A stretch of 64,000 bases of DNA from Xylocopa sonorina. Its lineage: Eukaryota > Arthropoda > Insecta > Hymenoptera > Apidae. The notes below the pieces were generated by a model. That model did no database searches and had not been told where the DNA came from. It saw only the letters and a program-made list of their open reading frames with translations. Each line of letters starts with the position of its first letter. Position 1 is the first letter of the stretch. Positions 1-15,100 of this stretch are shown here, in pieces. Made by a program: the position numbers and the translations under genes. Location: the NCBI RefSeq assembly GCF_050948175.1, contig NC_135194.1, positions 13,880,033 through 13,944,032 of the forward strand, written 5' to 3'.

Positions 1-3000
1 ACCGAGGTGGCAAGGATCCGTTACGGGCACGATACGCGGCGCGCGTTAGAAAGTCCCAGAAGGGTTTCCACGCATCGCGCGTTGCAGCCGGTGCAAACCG
101 AGCACGCTCGTCCAACGCTCTCCGCTCGTGAGCTCCGTCCCGTAAACCGCGAGCGTGTCCCAATAAAAAAGGCAAGCAGCGCAAGATAAACGTCAGAGCG
201 CGGCGCGTCGTCGCGCCTGGTCCCAGCGAGACATATTTATCCCGGGCGTTTCTGCCGCGCGGCGAACTGGCACCCGGGACAAAGCGTACATCATCGATGC
301 ACTTTTAATACCGGCGATCCGTTCGCCCCGGACAGATTTGATGCATCGACGGATAAGTAGCCGCGAGTTCTCACTTCATTTATCAAGAGACTGGCCCACC
401 TGTCGTCGCCCGCCTTCCCATTCACCGCGCCGCGCCACGCCACGATCCTCCTGGACGTGGGGAGCACGTGTGCATTAGATCTGCTACGGATACGAGCGAG
501 CGTATGGCCGATCGAATCTAATGGATGATCTCCGGAGGAACGTGTCGGCTCGCGGCTGATAAGATTTCCGGCGTTTCTCCGCCGGTTCCACACGGCGAAA
601 TCGATCGGTCCCGGGGATTAGACGGGTTACGAGTACAGTTTCTTATCGCCTCACGGCTGGTTTGTACCACTTTCGCGTGCCTGCGACACGATTTCGCGTT
701 AACACCTCGACAACGTAGAAGCCTCGATGGCTCGTCTGAAATTTTCCGTACCACCGTCGACATCTCGACGATAAACGGTTGAGAGACGAGAACGAAGACG
801 CTTCGAGGTCCAGGCATCGCTACTTGTTCCCTCGACAGAGATCCTAGGTCAGGCACAGTTTATAGTCAAGGGAACACGCTATCCGCAGAATCGATCGAGA
901 GTGCCGGGCACTCGCGTTTCTGCGCCCTCGAGGATCGACGCGAGGTACGCACTCCGGGTGCGTGACCGTAGTCCGCGTCCATTCGTTTTCCACCGTGGTG
1001 GAGGCGAGGTAGCGTGAAAAAGAGCGGGAGGCTGCTGGCGGAGGAGCGCATTGTTCCTGCCTCGAATCGAGTGTTTTCGAGGTAGAGAAATATCGACACA
1101 CGAGCGGGCGGGAGGGAGGTGTGTCAAGCCGCCGACTGCGCCGGGATGTCCGGTGGTAACCTCTTGATCCTCGATCACGGGGAGGAGGACGCGCGCTCGA
1201 TACGCGAGTATCCGCGCGGCGAACGCGGGCCGATAAATAACGCTGGACTGGTTCTGCATATATCCGCGTGTATATAATCGGACGACAGGGCCTTTATGCA
1301 ACGCGAGCCGGAGGAACGCGTCCAACGATGGTGCTTCGCGAGCTTTCGGTGCTAGATCCTTGGCCCAGCAGGACGTCGACCTTCTTTGAATAGCTTCTCC
1401 GCGTGCCTGGGAGCTGCTGTTGAATTGTGTATCGCCCGTGGAATGTGTTAAACGATCGCGCGCTACTGTGAATGATGGTTTCCATGAAATTTCGCAGGCA
1501 AGCTATTCTATCCGTCGATAGGGAACGAATTAAAAATTGTCTAAAAATCTACATAAGTAGAACGAAATAGTTGAGGAAAGGTTCGCCCAAGTCAGTGGCG
1601 CTCCAAAGACGGAATGAAATCGACTCCTGCTGATCACACGGGGCAAGGCTCCAGGGCGATACATCTCGATTTCGTTTCCTCCAATTCGCCGTGGCCGCCG
1701 CAGTACCCGATCGTGAATTACCATCGTGCAAACGTGGGATTGGTCGTGCGTCGTGGCGGGAAGGTAGGCGAGGTCGTAGTTTCATTCGGCTCGGTCGCCA
1801 CCTAGAGCGAAAGTAGAAGGCTCGTAACACCCTTCACGATCGGGCCGCGGTGCTAACGACTTTTAGATCATTAGTTACTGAAACTACCAACACAATTATC
1901 GGGCCTGGATATTTATTCCCTTAATCTCGGCCCCCGGGACTCGGCGGTGATTGGGGGCCACGAGCAATTCGGGCTCGCTCGCTCGAGAGAGAGCTCGCTG
2001 TTCACTCTCCCGGGCCGCGTTTCTCGCCCGTGGACCATTGTACCGGCTGCCGCATTTTATACGGCGACCTTTATACCGTAAGCTCTTAATTAAGGCCTTC
2101 GATTATCATAATAAGTCGGCCGGGGTACCGCCAGGCCCCGTATACTTCCAGATGATTGATGCGCCACCCGATTTTCGTGATCCACGAATCGACCGGCAGC
2201 CACTTTTCAGAATCGATTACGGCGACCGCGGTTGCTCAGCCTCCGGCGGTATGCAAGGGAATCGTTAACGTTCGATCGAACCTTTACGATTTCACGATCC
2301 GCGTCGAGCGATGGGAAAGTTGGTAACGATCGTTGCGCTACAGAGACTCGTAGATGTTCGTGGGTGGTGGGTGGTAGGTGCGAGTTCAATTCCTGAGACG
2401 GATCGAAGCAGAAGAAGTGGCTCGACGGTGATAAAAAAAGCCTGAGAAGGACCTTCAGCATTGAACGCACCGCACCGTCCGAGGCTCCTGCGTCGTAATA
2501 CGCATGCATAATCAGGGCTAATACCTCGTCTGCGTTAATTACGGATCCCGTAGCCGGTTGTTTGTTCAATTTTAATGGGCTGCGTCGATTTAACGTCCGC
2601 GATAACGCGGCTAATGCGATGCCACGATAGACGGTTACCAACCGGGTTGCACTTACACATTTCCAGCGTGGCGCGATCGCTTTGACGCGTGACTGTTGTT
2701 AAACGCGAACGTACCTTCCCCTGCCTCCCTCTTCGCCTCTGTCCGGCGTGCACACGCATCTACCGTTAATTAATCTTTGATATCAGACGTCGACTTATCT
2801 ATGGGCTATGTAAGAGGGTTGCTCGAGACGGGGAAGGTGGAGAAACGCGGACGAGAAGAGAGCGAGGAAGAGGGAGGGACAATGTGAGACGAAGCTCTAG
2901 CCTCCCAGCGAGGGTAGCGGCGTTTGCAGAGCAAAGAAGTCATTATATTTTCTCGAAGCGTCGCGAGCAGCTTAATCAAGGTGGCAGCCGAGCGGAATCA

Positions 3001-6000
3001 GCAAGGACCCCATTAGTTTTACGTTTCGTCCTTTTTTATCTACCCCTGAGCGCCGTCCGCGCGCGATGTTCTCCCTCTCCTTCGATCCCACCCTGGGACC
3101 GGAACGTTTCTTCGAGAGGAGAGGCTCGTGGGACTCATTGTCCAACCTAATAACCGCAACTTTTAATTGAATTTGCGACCGGCACGAATCAACTTTCGCC
3201 CCGTTCAGCCTCGTACTGATTGGCGGCCGTCCTAGTCGATTACTCACCTGCAGGATCGAACCTGCCCGAGCTCAGGATACCCCGAGAAGACGTACGTGTA
3301 CGCCTGCTTCCACGTCCGTTCGACGGAGTTCGCCGAATGCCCGGAATGTTTAATCGGGAAAGAATGGCGCGCTTAATGCGAAGAAGTTCACAGGCATTAG
3401 GGTGGGTGTTTATGTAAACGAGTGACTCAGACCGCGGCGGAAGTGCAGTAGACGTGAATGGAGTCTGTAATTGGGTTGATTTACGTTATAATAAATTAAT
3501 TATTAATACGCTAATCGCGGCTCGCAGACCTTTCTATCGCGTTTATTAAAATATCTATTAACAGCTCGATTTTCCGTGGCCAGGGAACGAATCCGCCGCG
3601 GCGAGAAAGGATACGACGCGATAATTGTTTCCCGCGATCAATTACCGCGCTGGTGAAACGAGGAACGGCCGATAATCACGGAAATTTCGAGCGCATTGTC
3701 GCGTCCCGTTCGATTTGTTAATTTGTTCGTCACGTTCGTGCGGTAGCCGCTAATTCGAGAGGCTAATCGAGGAAGGTGTACGACAGGGGAAGAAGATGGA
3801 GGAGGGGGTGGGTAAAAAAGCAGGAAGAAAAAGAAGAGTGGGACAAACGTACGCAATGCAGCCCAACTGGAAGAAGCGAAGAAGAAGAAAGAAACGAGGG
3901 GGAAGAGAAGCGACGGTGGTGGTGGTGGTGGAGAACGGATTACGTCCACTCAGCTGAGCACGTTTGCACGCACCTGACGAGGAGGGAATCCGTCGGAAGA
4001 AGAGAATGGCCGTTAATTACAATACACGATTCGCTTAATTGCATTCTTTATGCAGTCCCCGGCCGATTTCTTTTTCGACGTGTCTTGCGCGAAGAAGTTG
4101 CAAGGCCAGTGTCGTCCTGCGGATCCGTGGGATCCTTCCGTACCGATCTTTCGACCCCGTGAATTCCATCGTTTGAAGTCTTGATCCGCGGCCAACGTAC
4201 CCGTGAAACATCGCGGCGAAACGTCCGCTTTTCCGCCGCGAGCTTGGAAAATCCTCGTCGTTTCGCGAACACTCCTGGTTGGTAAAACGTTCGGGGTCTC
4301 GTTCGTTGCGTAGGAACGCGAACGCGATACCTTGAATAGTCATTACCTCACAGGTAGCGGATACGATCGTAGATCGTCTGATTCGCTCTTTTTTTTCCAT
4401 AAAGATCCTGTTTCTGATTTAATCATATTCTCCGCATTTGCTCATAAAAGTGGAACCGTATAAATTTCCCAGTCCGCTACTTCGTCGGGCTCATTGATTT
4501 TCAACCGTCACGGAACTCGCCCGGTTACGAGTGTTTTCCAGGAGATGGCAGGAAGGGTGCTTCCTCTTCTGTCGGCCGGTGCAACACGTGATACCTGTGC
4601 GATCATCCCCTTTGCCGTCTCAGCTTAAAACAATCGATAAAAATAGTAACCTCTCGTTTCAAAAATTAATATCGTCAGTCGCGAATGAAAAAAAAAAAGA
4701 AACCGCGAAAACAGTAACCGCGAACGAGATCGTCGATCGATTTTTCACGAAACTCGCATCTCCTCGAAGTTCGCGCAGCTACGAAGAAACGAAATCTAGG
4801 CGCGTTCCCCGTGGTATCGATCGCTTCGATTATCAAAGACGGCACGATCGTCGGAGAACTCGGGGACGTGCTATCACGGCTGCGCATTCCATCGAGCTCC
4901 GTGACACGGTGACGTCACTTCCTGCGGGAAGCGTGACACGTGGTACCGCCGACGTAGGTGGGCACCGTCAGAAAACGGGTCGGACCGTGTCACCTGGATC
5001 ACCCGATGCACAGGTGCAACCGGCGCACCGGTGCCCGTGGCAGAGGAGTCGGAATGCCGATCGAAGATAACTTCGCTTCTAATCGGACGTATTGCTTATT
5101 TGTACTAGGCTCGTGCAAACGCGTTTATCTCCGTTTATCGGAGCAGCGCGCGGTGTTCGAACGTCGCCACGAGCGATTCGAGATTAGCCTGGGCAAAGAT
5201 AGTTCGAGGAGAACGGGAGGATTTTGGCCAGGGATCGTTTCGAGCGCAGGGTTTACCACGGCCGGACGCGAGATCCTGAGGAAACGCGGTGGCGAAGCTA
5301 GAAAACCCCTCCGGCTGTTCCGCGCAACAGGCATAATTGCCTAATAATTATTCATTACATTTATGCAGTGTGTTATTCAATAAGTCAGACCTTGTAATTT
5401 ACTTACGATTGAGCATTTCACGCTTCGCAATGGCTGACTCAATTACTTGCCACACGGATGCACGAGCGCGTATGCCCGCCATTAGCCATGGAACGTGCTC
5501 GTGCATGCGTACGCCGTTCCGTTTGCCAGAGCTGCTCGGTGGTCGATCTCTGATCGCATCGTGGAGCACGCATCGATCATTCCACTATATAGTGCGAAAC
5601 GTTTTAATAGTGGTAAACAATCCTGTTCCCTCGAGCAAGCTCGAGTTCGAACCAGCGTTATTATTCGCTTCTGGTATCCGTTTGACACCAGGGCGGATCG
5701 AGAGGCGACGAGAAATTACTAGGAACATCGTGGAGCCAGATTGTTGGAGAAACAATTTTTATATGCATTCGCGAACGATCGTGATCAACCTCGTAGAAAG
5801 TGTTTCGAAGAAACACGGGTAATTCGGCTAATTATTCCCTTTCTAAGCGATAAAATTATTGGCTGCGCGTTGGCCAAATATGCTCGTGGAAAACATCGTT
5901 AATTCCAACCGAGAGGAGGAAGAACGCGGTCATTGTTGAAGTATCACCGATTGCGACACCGCGGTTAAATCGCGGTTTTGCCACCGCGTTGAAACGCGGG

Positions 6001-7060
6001 TGAAAAAGCAGCGAGACAAGAAGAGGAATGGAAAAGCCGGTTGAATTATTTTCGAGGGAACGCCCTCGAAACCGGAACGCGTTCTCCTTATTTAAACGAA
6101 AAACGACGGAGATCGTGCCGGTACGCGTTCGATTATTAGTCCCCGAGCAAGTCCTATGGCATTCCTGACAAACCACCTGCTTATGATCCGGATAGGCCGG
6201 ATTGTGCGACTTTGACGGTCGGAATATCTGGCACGCCGCGGTTCTGGCATAGCTCTCCCACATTAGTGCCAGCCCAGCCGGCCAATCGCCGCGCAGCTAT
6301 CAACCAGCTTTCGCAATTTTTACGATTGCGATACCCGCGACCGTTGACAACCGTTTGCATTTCGTTTGCATGCCGATCGATCGGAATCCGTCAGCATTTG
6401 TCATCGTTCTCCGGCGAACCAAATTGGTCCTGGCGTCGCCTCGACAGTGAGGATCGACGAGTCGATCATTAGCCCTACGATCTCAGTTTCGATTCGTCTT
6501 CCACCGAACGAGGATGACTTAACGTTCCGTAATCAACGCGATTGTTCGCCCGAGTAACTTTCTCCGTTTCGCAACGCGACCACCATTTACATTCCGCGTA
6601 TCTTGCGTGTCGAACTTGCCTCCATTTTCCTAATCAGAGTACTCCCTAAACCGTGAAATTAAAGGAGAGTTTACGACGTATGAAAAAATTAATTAAATCC
6701 TACGGCCAGGCCCTATCTTCCATACGGATCGGCTCTCACCCCCTGTTCGCCGGTCCCAACGCCAAAGAGGTTCAAGTGGAACAACCGAAATATTCTCCGG
6801 CGGGCAAGAGGGACCTAAGTGAAGCGGGCACCTGTCCGTAGTGGCGATTGCCCGGCAAAAAGTGGCAACTCTAATCTGCCGCTGTTATTTCTGCAACACC
6901 CTGCGCGTGCACAGAGTGTCTCACGCATAGGAGCGCGTGCTTACGCGGTATAATGCTCGGACGGGCGGCCAGTCGCGGCCATTTACGGCGATTTTAACCA
7001 TTATATTACGATGCCGGTAGCATAATGAAGGTGAGTTTTTCTCCTAGCTAGCCTAGTCGA
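1..7060. other. Non-coding stretch, no gene recognised
   Basis: No frame here has protein-like composition or a recognisable domain. AT-richer islands with homeodomain-like words lie at about 1861-1920, 3470-3560 (TTAATTATTAATA) and 4009-4060. A GGT-repeat run lies at 3915-3931 within a purine-rich tract (3790-3935), and there are short A-runs near 4687-4699. AATAAA near 162 could be a polyadenylation signal of something to the left, but nothing else supports that. Confidence 0.5.
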
Positions 7061-9170
7061 GAGAGCTCCTCTCGGCCCGTTGTCCCCGTGGCGCATACGC
7101 AGTTCCAATTCTCACGGTGTCCCTTATGGAACCCGCTCATGGGCTGACTCCCACCCGTCCCGTTTCCATCTCTCTCTCTTTCCCTCTGCCCTCGAACGTT
7201 TTCGTTTCGCCTTTCTCCCTCTCTCTCCCTCTCTCCTTCCCTCTAGTCTATTTTTCCCTCCTCGTCGACGGCTGCAGAAAAAAGCGAAAAGACGAAAAAA
7301 CGCTTGGTTGCCGTCGAGGTACGGCTAAACAATTACCATTCGTTTGTTAACACGCTTCGACTCGTAGATGGTCGATTGCGATTATTTTCTGTTAACGTAC
7401 GGTTCGTTGTCTCCGTTGTTTCGCGGATGTTGTTGCGCTGGAAGCGCGTTGTTTCTTGTACAACGTTGTCTGGAATGAATAGATGGATCGCCATCGGAGA
7501 GGGAGAGAACGATGCGACCGTGAGGAAAGTGCGTTCCTCTTTTCCCTCCGCGTTGATGGACGTTTTTCTTGTCGTCTCAGGTGAGAGAGATCAGTCGCGA
7601 GGCCTCGGGTGAATTCCATTCTCATATATATATATACACGTATATATGTACAGTTTGCCTACGAAGGACTTAACTTCCATTTCCACTGGCAAGCGAGAAT
7701 TGCGCCCCGTTCCAAGTCGATTTTCCGAAGAACCTCGAGTCGTTCCCACCCCTTTGCCACCCTTCTACCCTATAGACGTCCGAGATTCGCGGATTCTGCA
7801 ACGTAAACCGCGCGACTAACGCCCGCCGTACCTAGACGCTGGCCATTCCAGTCTTTTTCCTCGGCATTCTTATCCTTATTATTCCACGGGACATCTCCGG
7901 GTGAAATCCGGTGAAAGGTATAGCGGCCGCTAGAAGGAGGACATTACATTCTTTGTACTTAGTTGGCCCCTGCCTCCTTTCTTTCCGTCGTACGTCCAGC
8001 CAACCTCCCCCACCAGCTCCTAGCCTGCAGCCAGCCAACCCTATTCTCGCGTTGAGTGAAAAGTTTTACTCGGGATATTACGCCTCACCCTCCCGTTACG
8101 TCGGAGGATTCCACTCTCTCCTTATCCTCCTACCGACCTCGTCTACAAACCACCCCGCCGCACCGCTCTCTCTGTCCACCCTCTCTCTGTTTCTCGTTAT
8201 ACGCCACTCGTCCCTCCCTCTCACCCTCTGATCCTCGTGTCCGCATCCTCTCGCCTCACCCTCGAACCGGACCCCGTTGTTCTCGCTGCAACCCCCGGAA
8301 GGCGACGGCCGACGCGAACATAATATCATTACTATTTCGAACTCCCGTTTTCTTATGAGTTCGAGAGGACATAATGCACCCGTACGGGAGTCCTTTCTTT
8401 GACGTTCTCGTTGCTCCACGGGAGAGGGCCATCCCCGTGGACGGGAATGGCGAAGTTTTCGCGGCTCGCCTTCTCGACGCGTACCCACCCCTGCTGATAA
8501 CGCTGGGACGCGCGATCGGAAAATCCGGCGAGTTTACGGTTCCACTGAATTTCAGGGAAATTCGGGAAATCTGAGACTGGATCGCTGGAACTTTGCTCTT
8601 GCGAGATCGTTTTTGGGACACGGAGGACGTTGATTACGGCGAAAGTAACTCGATCTAAAATTGATCGCGCGTATCCAAAACGTGCCACCAATGCTGAACC
8701 GGTGAGACTCACTCGAACAACCGCGAAGGGGTGCAAAGCAGCCGTCCGCCATTTTTTTATCGCGGTGAATGTAAAAAGATCCACCCTTGAGGATCGGCCA
8801 GCGAGGAGGACGAAGAGCGATAGGCGAGCGATAGGTGGAGTATTTCGAAGGGTTTCGCGGAGGGTTGAAACGGGGTCTCGCTGGTGGGGTTGCTCCGCTA
8901 CCACTGGAGTGGATCTGCATACGGCCACGCGCGCACGCACCCGCAAGCCGCGTGTAAATCTCGGGACGAGGAGGAGAGACAGGGCCGTCGCGAAGGGCAG
9001 AGAAAGCCGGAGAGAGAATCGTCGCGTTACTATCGACCAATCGTTGCCAGACCTGCGTACATCAGCGTGCCGCCTATAGGCCACCCCTAACCTGCCAGCC
9101 ACCCTCCCCCCCCCCCGGCCATATTGTAAAATATGGATCGCGGAGGTGTACAACACCCCACCTAGACGAT
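7061..9170. other. Pyrimidine-rich, strand-asymmetric non-coding stretch
   Basis: Long C/T-rich tracts on the plus strand occur at about 7148-7262 and 7970-8230. A poly-C run of 11 lies at 9106-9116. Short TA runs (7624-7650) are present. The minus-strand frame at 8353-9324 (323 codons) is the longest in the desert, but it is Arg/Ser/Val-rich, overlaps other open frames and shows no domain, so I do not call it a gene. Confidence 0.5.
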
Positions 9171-12100
9171 GGTGCGCAACCTTCTTCCACCTCGTTGCCA
9201 CCCCCGCGACGTCACTGTCCGCGTTGCTTCGAATGAGAAGTACTCTCACCCTCCTCTCTTCTTGGAAATTTATCGTTTCTCTGGATTTTCTTCCACGCAG
9301 TCGTTGTGTGTAACAATCTTTCATTTTTGCGAGTGTCTTCGCGAGGTCGACGTCAATCTCGACGTTAGTCGCGGTACCATCTATGCTTTGGTTGCGATAT
9401 AATTAATCGCGTTACCATTATGACGTTGACATTAATGATCTAAACGAAGCAAAAAGTGATAAAGGAACAAAGGGGACGCGTTGACGTAGTATTTATTAAA
9501 TATCGCGAGGAGGGGGGGTTTCCCGGTAAGCGATCCGCTTCTAATCGTCGCTCTTTACGACACTGGTAGAAGAGGTACCGTCGCCGCTAATAGGAGCGGA
9601 GGAATTCGAGGCGACTTCCGCGTTTCGCAGGATAAAGGAAAAGTTACTGAACCGTGCACGAGGACAAGTCGACCATGCGAAGTTATGTTTCAGACCCGGC
9701 ACCGTAAAACAGATATCGCGACATTAATGACTCGAGAAGTGGATTTTGCTCATTTTTCATCGTCCCCGGTGCCGCGACGAGCAGTAATTTGTCCTGGAAC
9801 GTGAAAATACGAATCGTTCCGCGATACAGCCCTGCTAAGGATTCTCCCCACCCCGTGCGATTCTACTCTATCCCATTTTTCATCCCATTCGGTTGTTCCT
9901 CTTCGATCGCTTAAAAGGAGGATGGCACATTTTTTTTTTTTCATCGATCCATCTATTTTCGATTATCGATGATTTTTGGCCGTCGCGCGTTGTCAACGGC
10001 GCTTGGGAGGCGTCGAACGAAGAGAAGGAAGGCGGACGCGGTAGATGGAGAGAGGGGAAGAGGAATTCACGCCATTTTTCTCGCTACGTGAAATTTACGA
10101 CGGCTGGCGTCGCTCCAGACTCGTAATTCCGCCTTTGAAATAAACATCCGGATGAGATATCGCGATCTTATCGGATCGAAGAAGCTATCGGGCCGACATC
10201 GACTCGGTACGTAATAAAGTTATCCCGGCTGGTTATGCATGCCCAGCATGGGAAAACAGGTTTGCGCGCCATATAATTCCACCTTGGGCACAATGGGCGA
10301 ATTACATTGTACCGTTTCGTTGCATAATACCAGCTTCGACGCTTTAGCAAATTCTCATCAATTAGTGGCGCATTTATAATGCAACGCCGCATCAGCCGCT
10401 TCCTTCCTCTAATATGGAGCGAATAATTTCACCCCCTAACCGCGTCCCGAGCAAAACAAATCGTGTTTCGCGGAGTCGTCGATTTTTCACGACTCATCGC
10501 CTCCTGAAACCGCGACCGCTCGACCTACAAATTTCCTTTCACGACTCGGTTCGAGCGGGTGAAAAAATTCGCCTGCCCCAAATTGCACAATCGAAAAGGG
10601 AAAAAGAGGTAACGAGCATTTCCCGATCGTTCCGAGCGTTGCGTTCGAACGGGGGTAAAAACGTTTTCGTCGGGCCCCGTTCGATTCCCGTTCCATCGGT
10701 TGGCCAGTGGCCGTTCGCGAGCGATTACCGCTCTCGCCACCGTATAAATGCACGGGAGAGATGCACGTGCTGCGAATTACGCAGATGCACCGGGCAGGTC
10801 ACTTAGCCGGGGGGCCTCGATGCATACGAGCGCATCATCTTGCACGTACCCTCACGCACGCCTGCGCTCATACAACGACGACAATTTTCACGTTTGCACG
10901 CGGCGCACGTGCAACACCGCGCGTTTATCTTCGGGCATCTTTTACCTCGAATTTCGATCGTAGATCTCCGTACACGTCCGACGTCATTTCCGTACGCCGC
11001 GTTCTTATCTAATCGACGAGCCTTTCGATTTCGTTCGCTGTTTCTTAAATAACGCGCAGATTACTTATTATTCAGGACTCCTTGAATTCGAGCAAAGTCA
11101 ACATTCTCGAGAAAGAAAATCGTCGCGTCTGTAACCGGTTTTTAATCGCCGGACAACGGATCGGTGTAGCTGCGAATCGTCATCGATTCCAGCTACAGCC
11201 GTCAACCGCGTAATGGCGTAATGCAACGCGTGTGCACGTCCGCGTCCGCGGTGCGTGCACGCCGGTGGCTGTTGAAACGAGACGGTGGCATTTTTGCGAC
11301 GATCGACCGCGTGTGGGGGCGTCTTTTGATCCTCGCCGCCGCTTCGACTCTTAACGCAAACGCACGAACGTGAGCGCGTCCACCGTAAACCCCTTGGACG
11401 AGCCCTTCGATTCGCCTCCTCGCAATTCAAATGAACCCCATCTCTTCGAGGCATCGACCAGAGAAAAATGAAGCAATTTCCTGAACAAAGTTGCGCGATG
11501 AATCATTCGTTCGGAACGACCGACTGCGCAACTCCGTTTAAAAGCAACTCCCGCGGATTGAACGGGATCCTCGCAAGAAACTCCTCGTTTCACAGTGGGC
11601 ATCAGCGAAAGCGCATATTCCTCGACTGATTTGCCGCAAGAAGCGTGTTACGTAAGGCGCGCCGAAAAAAGAAGCTAATTACACGCAGACGGAGGGTACG
11701 AGGCGGTGGATCTTGGCCAACAAATGAGGCAAATGTCAAGCCCGGACACCTAACCGCATAATCCAACAAATCGCAGAGACGGATCGTTCGATTGCAACAC
11801 TTCCCGCCGCCTTTATCCCCGAACGCAACTCTCGCTTTCGCCTCTCGATTTAAAGCAATCACCGATCACCGGGGATACACGGAAACGAGCCTCTTGAAGC
11901 CGAGGGGGCAACAAAACGTTGTCGAGCGCCTTATAACCGGAGGGTTTTACCAGTCGGGCGAGCCTCCTGCGTATACAGGCTTAAACAATTAGACAGCCGG
12001 TAAAGTAACGAGATAAATCTCGATTTTCAGAGGCTAAGTGACAGCGATGACCATTAATCTGCTCGATCGCCGGAATCGCGACACCGATCTCGCCGCTCTA

Positions 12101-15100
12101 ACGAGCAGGCATAACGCCAACCTCTTTCTCCCTTTCCTCTCCGTCTCCCGTCGTCCGCCTTCCTCTTCTTCGATCCTTCAACGCTCCGACGAGAACTTTC
12201 GGCGTTTACCATCCCCGCCTGCGAATAAATAGTAAAGCTCGCGCGAGATATTCGTCGTAACAGCGGACAGGATTCGGCTGAGAGGCTCGCCGCGCGTGGA
12301 CGCGTGGGTGAACGAACCACCACTGATGCCAGCCGGTGTAAATCGTTCCGGAAAGGAGTGGGAAGGAAGAACGAGGCTGTAGAGCGGTTGATATCTGAGA
12401 GAGGACCGGTGACCGACCACCCCGCAGCCCGTATAACTCCGATAACGGCCGACCGACCACCATAAACCCTCGGTCTTTCACTCCTGGAACTGCCACCCCT
12501 GCGCGAGTATTCTTTCCCTCTCGCCTTTCAATTCCTCGTGACGGAGGACCTCTTCCGAGCTTGGCTCGATCCTTTGCTTGCACGCTGAATATTTCCTATT
12601 CGTCAATTGGCTCTACAGACGAGAGCCAATAATTTCATTTTTGCAGAGCTTCAGAGCTCGTGACTTCGCTCGCGGTAGTGAAAAGTGGATCCACCACAGT
12701 TTCGATCAACCGGGCAACGACTGAACCCAATCGACAATGTTGCCCAGAAACCGCAACACCCACCGAGGGGTGGTTCCTCGTTGAACGCAAGTCTACGCAA
12801 GACTGCGGTTTCTTTACCATGGAACATTCGAGAGTTAAGCGAGTAATTATTGCTTCGAGATAGACTGTAAAGCATCCCTCTAGAGAATAATGCGGCATTT
12901 TCGATGAATATGAAATCGATGGTTTTATAGCTAGATCAGCAAACGATTTTTCCCATGCTCCTCTTTTTTTCCTCCCTTTGCCTCGGACGTTGCATCTCCC
13001 CGGTTTCGAAGGCAGCCGGGCACGTTTATTACGGATCCCTCTGAGCCGGGTTAATAATGGATTTTCAACCCGTCCTTACCTTTACGAGAATCCTCCGTCA
13101 CGTGATCGCGAGATGCCTTATAGCTGCTGTATACATACATGCGGGATAAGGGCTAGCAGCGAGCGAAATCGATTCGGAATTATTATGCCGCTTTTTGCCA
13201 TTAGTTTCCCTAAATGCGCGGCCGCGCGCCCCCAGAGGGTGGAGATTTACGTTGTCGATGTCGCGAGTGCGCATGCCACCGTTCGATCATGCGATGCGCT
13301 ATCCGTCGTCGGCCACCTTTGTATGGTAATCGAAAATGGAACACCGGCGGGGCCGTCCGCGGGTCCTTCAGTGAGGGACGTTGAAAATTACCAACGCACG
13401 CGGCGACGCGCCACCATAGGATCGCGGTTGCACGGGTGGGTCGATCATTTTTCTAGTTTTTATCGGGTGGAAATCGAGCCGGGGAGAGACGAGATTGGAC
13501 AGCGTAACGAGACGGCACGCCATTCGCGAGTGCCGTTGCAGACGAGAGAGCGCGCGTAGAAGAGATCTGTACCGAGCGTCCGCGGATGGGCGGAGCGCGT
13601 ACCAAGGACTTTGCATACTCGATGAGCACTCGAGGTGGAGGCGGTGATGTAGTTTGCATACGGTTACGGTGGTGCAGCCTCTCCATTGGTCCAGAATCAT
13701 CTCGCTGCATCTCCCTACCTCGCTCTCCTCGCACTCTTTCGCTCCCACTAGCTTCTCCTCCCCCTTTGATGCATCTCGTCGTCTTTTCAGCGCACTCGCG
13801 ACTCGCCGTCTGACTAGCGACGGGTTTAAGCTACTTCCGCGATCGCGCTCTGGACGCGAACTTCCTCTCACATCTCCAAACGATATCACATGCGCTTTTG
13901 CGCTGTTATAGTATTTTCTGATCTTGGTAGCGCTTTCTGCTCGTTTCTAAGACAGTGACTGGAATCAATCTGCTTGGAATACAATCTATCTATAGAAACT
14001 CTCGCACGATTTGTCTCGACAAATGTCTCGAGCATCTGAAATCCAATTAACCACTCCTTACATCGAGAGCATCAGGCGACGCTGCATTGACGATGATTTC
14101 CAGAAACGAAACATCGAGGCACGTTTGCTCGCGATCCGTTCGTGGCCATCGCGGCAGCCGCCGGTCGGATAACATGTCATCGAAACGAGCCGAGCCGCGG
14201 AGAAGGCGGGATACCGGGATAAATACGAAATCGATGATAAACTGGCCGGTCCGTAGGCGGGCTCGTGGTAGGGATAGAACGACACCTCCTTAGAGTCGGA
14301 ATAGCCCCGTATATACACCGACCTATCGTAGCTCGTACGGGTTCTCAAGCTACTTTTTGCTTCCCACGGTCGTTCTGGTCCTCGCGGTCGTCGCTGCTTC
14401 TGCGATTGCAGTCGGCGCATTCCGCCGCGCAAATCGCCACGCGTTTTCCCCGCTACGCACAACAACCTTCCCCTATCGTAGCCACGGAACGAGCGTTGAT
14501 TTTGCGCTTACGCAGCCTGGTCCGGTGTGTGTAATTGCCGGGCAGCCTCTCCGCGCCGGGTAAAAACCGTCTCGAGGTCTTGGAATTCGTTTCGATTAGA
14601 GAAGGATTTACCGTTCAATCCGTCGATCGAACGATTTTTCCCCTGTGCTTTAACGCTGCGCTTTAAATCGGGGACGTTCTGTTAGTCTAAACGAGTCCGG
14701 CACCCTCCTCCTGTATTCGATTTTCGAGCAAAGAACGACGAGCGAGCGTGTGGCTGCTCTTAAGTGCACGCTTGCAGAGGGTATCCTGAGCCGGACACAG
14801 ATGTATTAAGGAGTTTAGAATCGCTTCCTGTAGTTTGTCATTCGCTCCTGGAATCTATCGCTTTCCCTCGCGATAAAGCGGCGCTCCGCGGCCCCCGCTG
14901 CGGAACGAAACAGCGAAAATATACGTCCACGATCGCTTCTATCGCCGGTGTATCCTACGCGCGCGTCAGACGCGCGAGTCGTCCCGAGGAGAGCCAGGCT
15001 GAACGACAAATTCGATTGCACACGACGCGATCGTTCGAATTAGAAAATCGGCGCGCGCTGTTAGCGATGGATAGAGTCATAAAACAACCCCCGCCACCAG

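Noticed and set aside
2340..2400. tRNA-like word GAGTTCAATTCCTG
   Set aside because: Resembles a T-loop, but no matching stem, A-box or acceptor arm could be found.
3250..3290. Minus-strand T-arm-like GCAGGTTCGATCCTGC
   Set aside because: The loop has six bases instead of seven, and no anticodon or acceptor stem is present.
8353..9324. 323-codon minus-strand open frame
   Set aside because: Arg/Ser/Val-rich, no domain, overlaps open frames on both strands in stop-poor CpG-rich DNA. Not protein-like.
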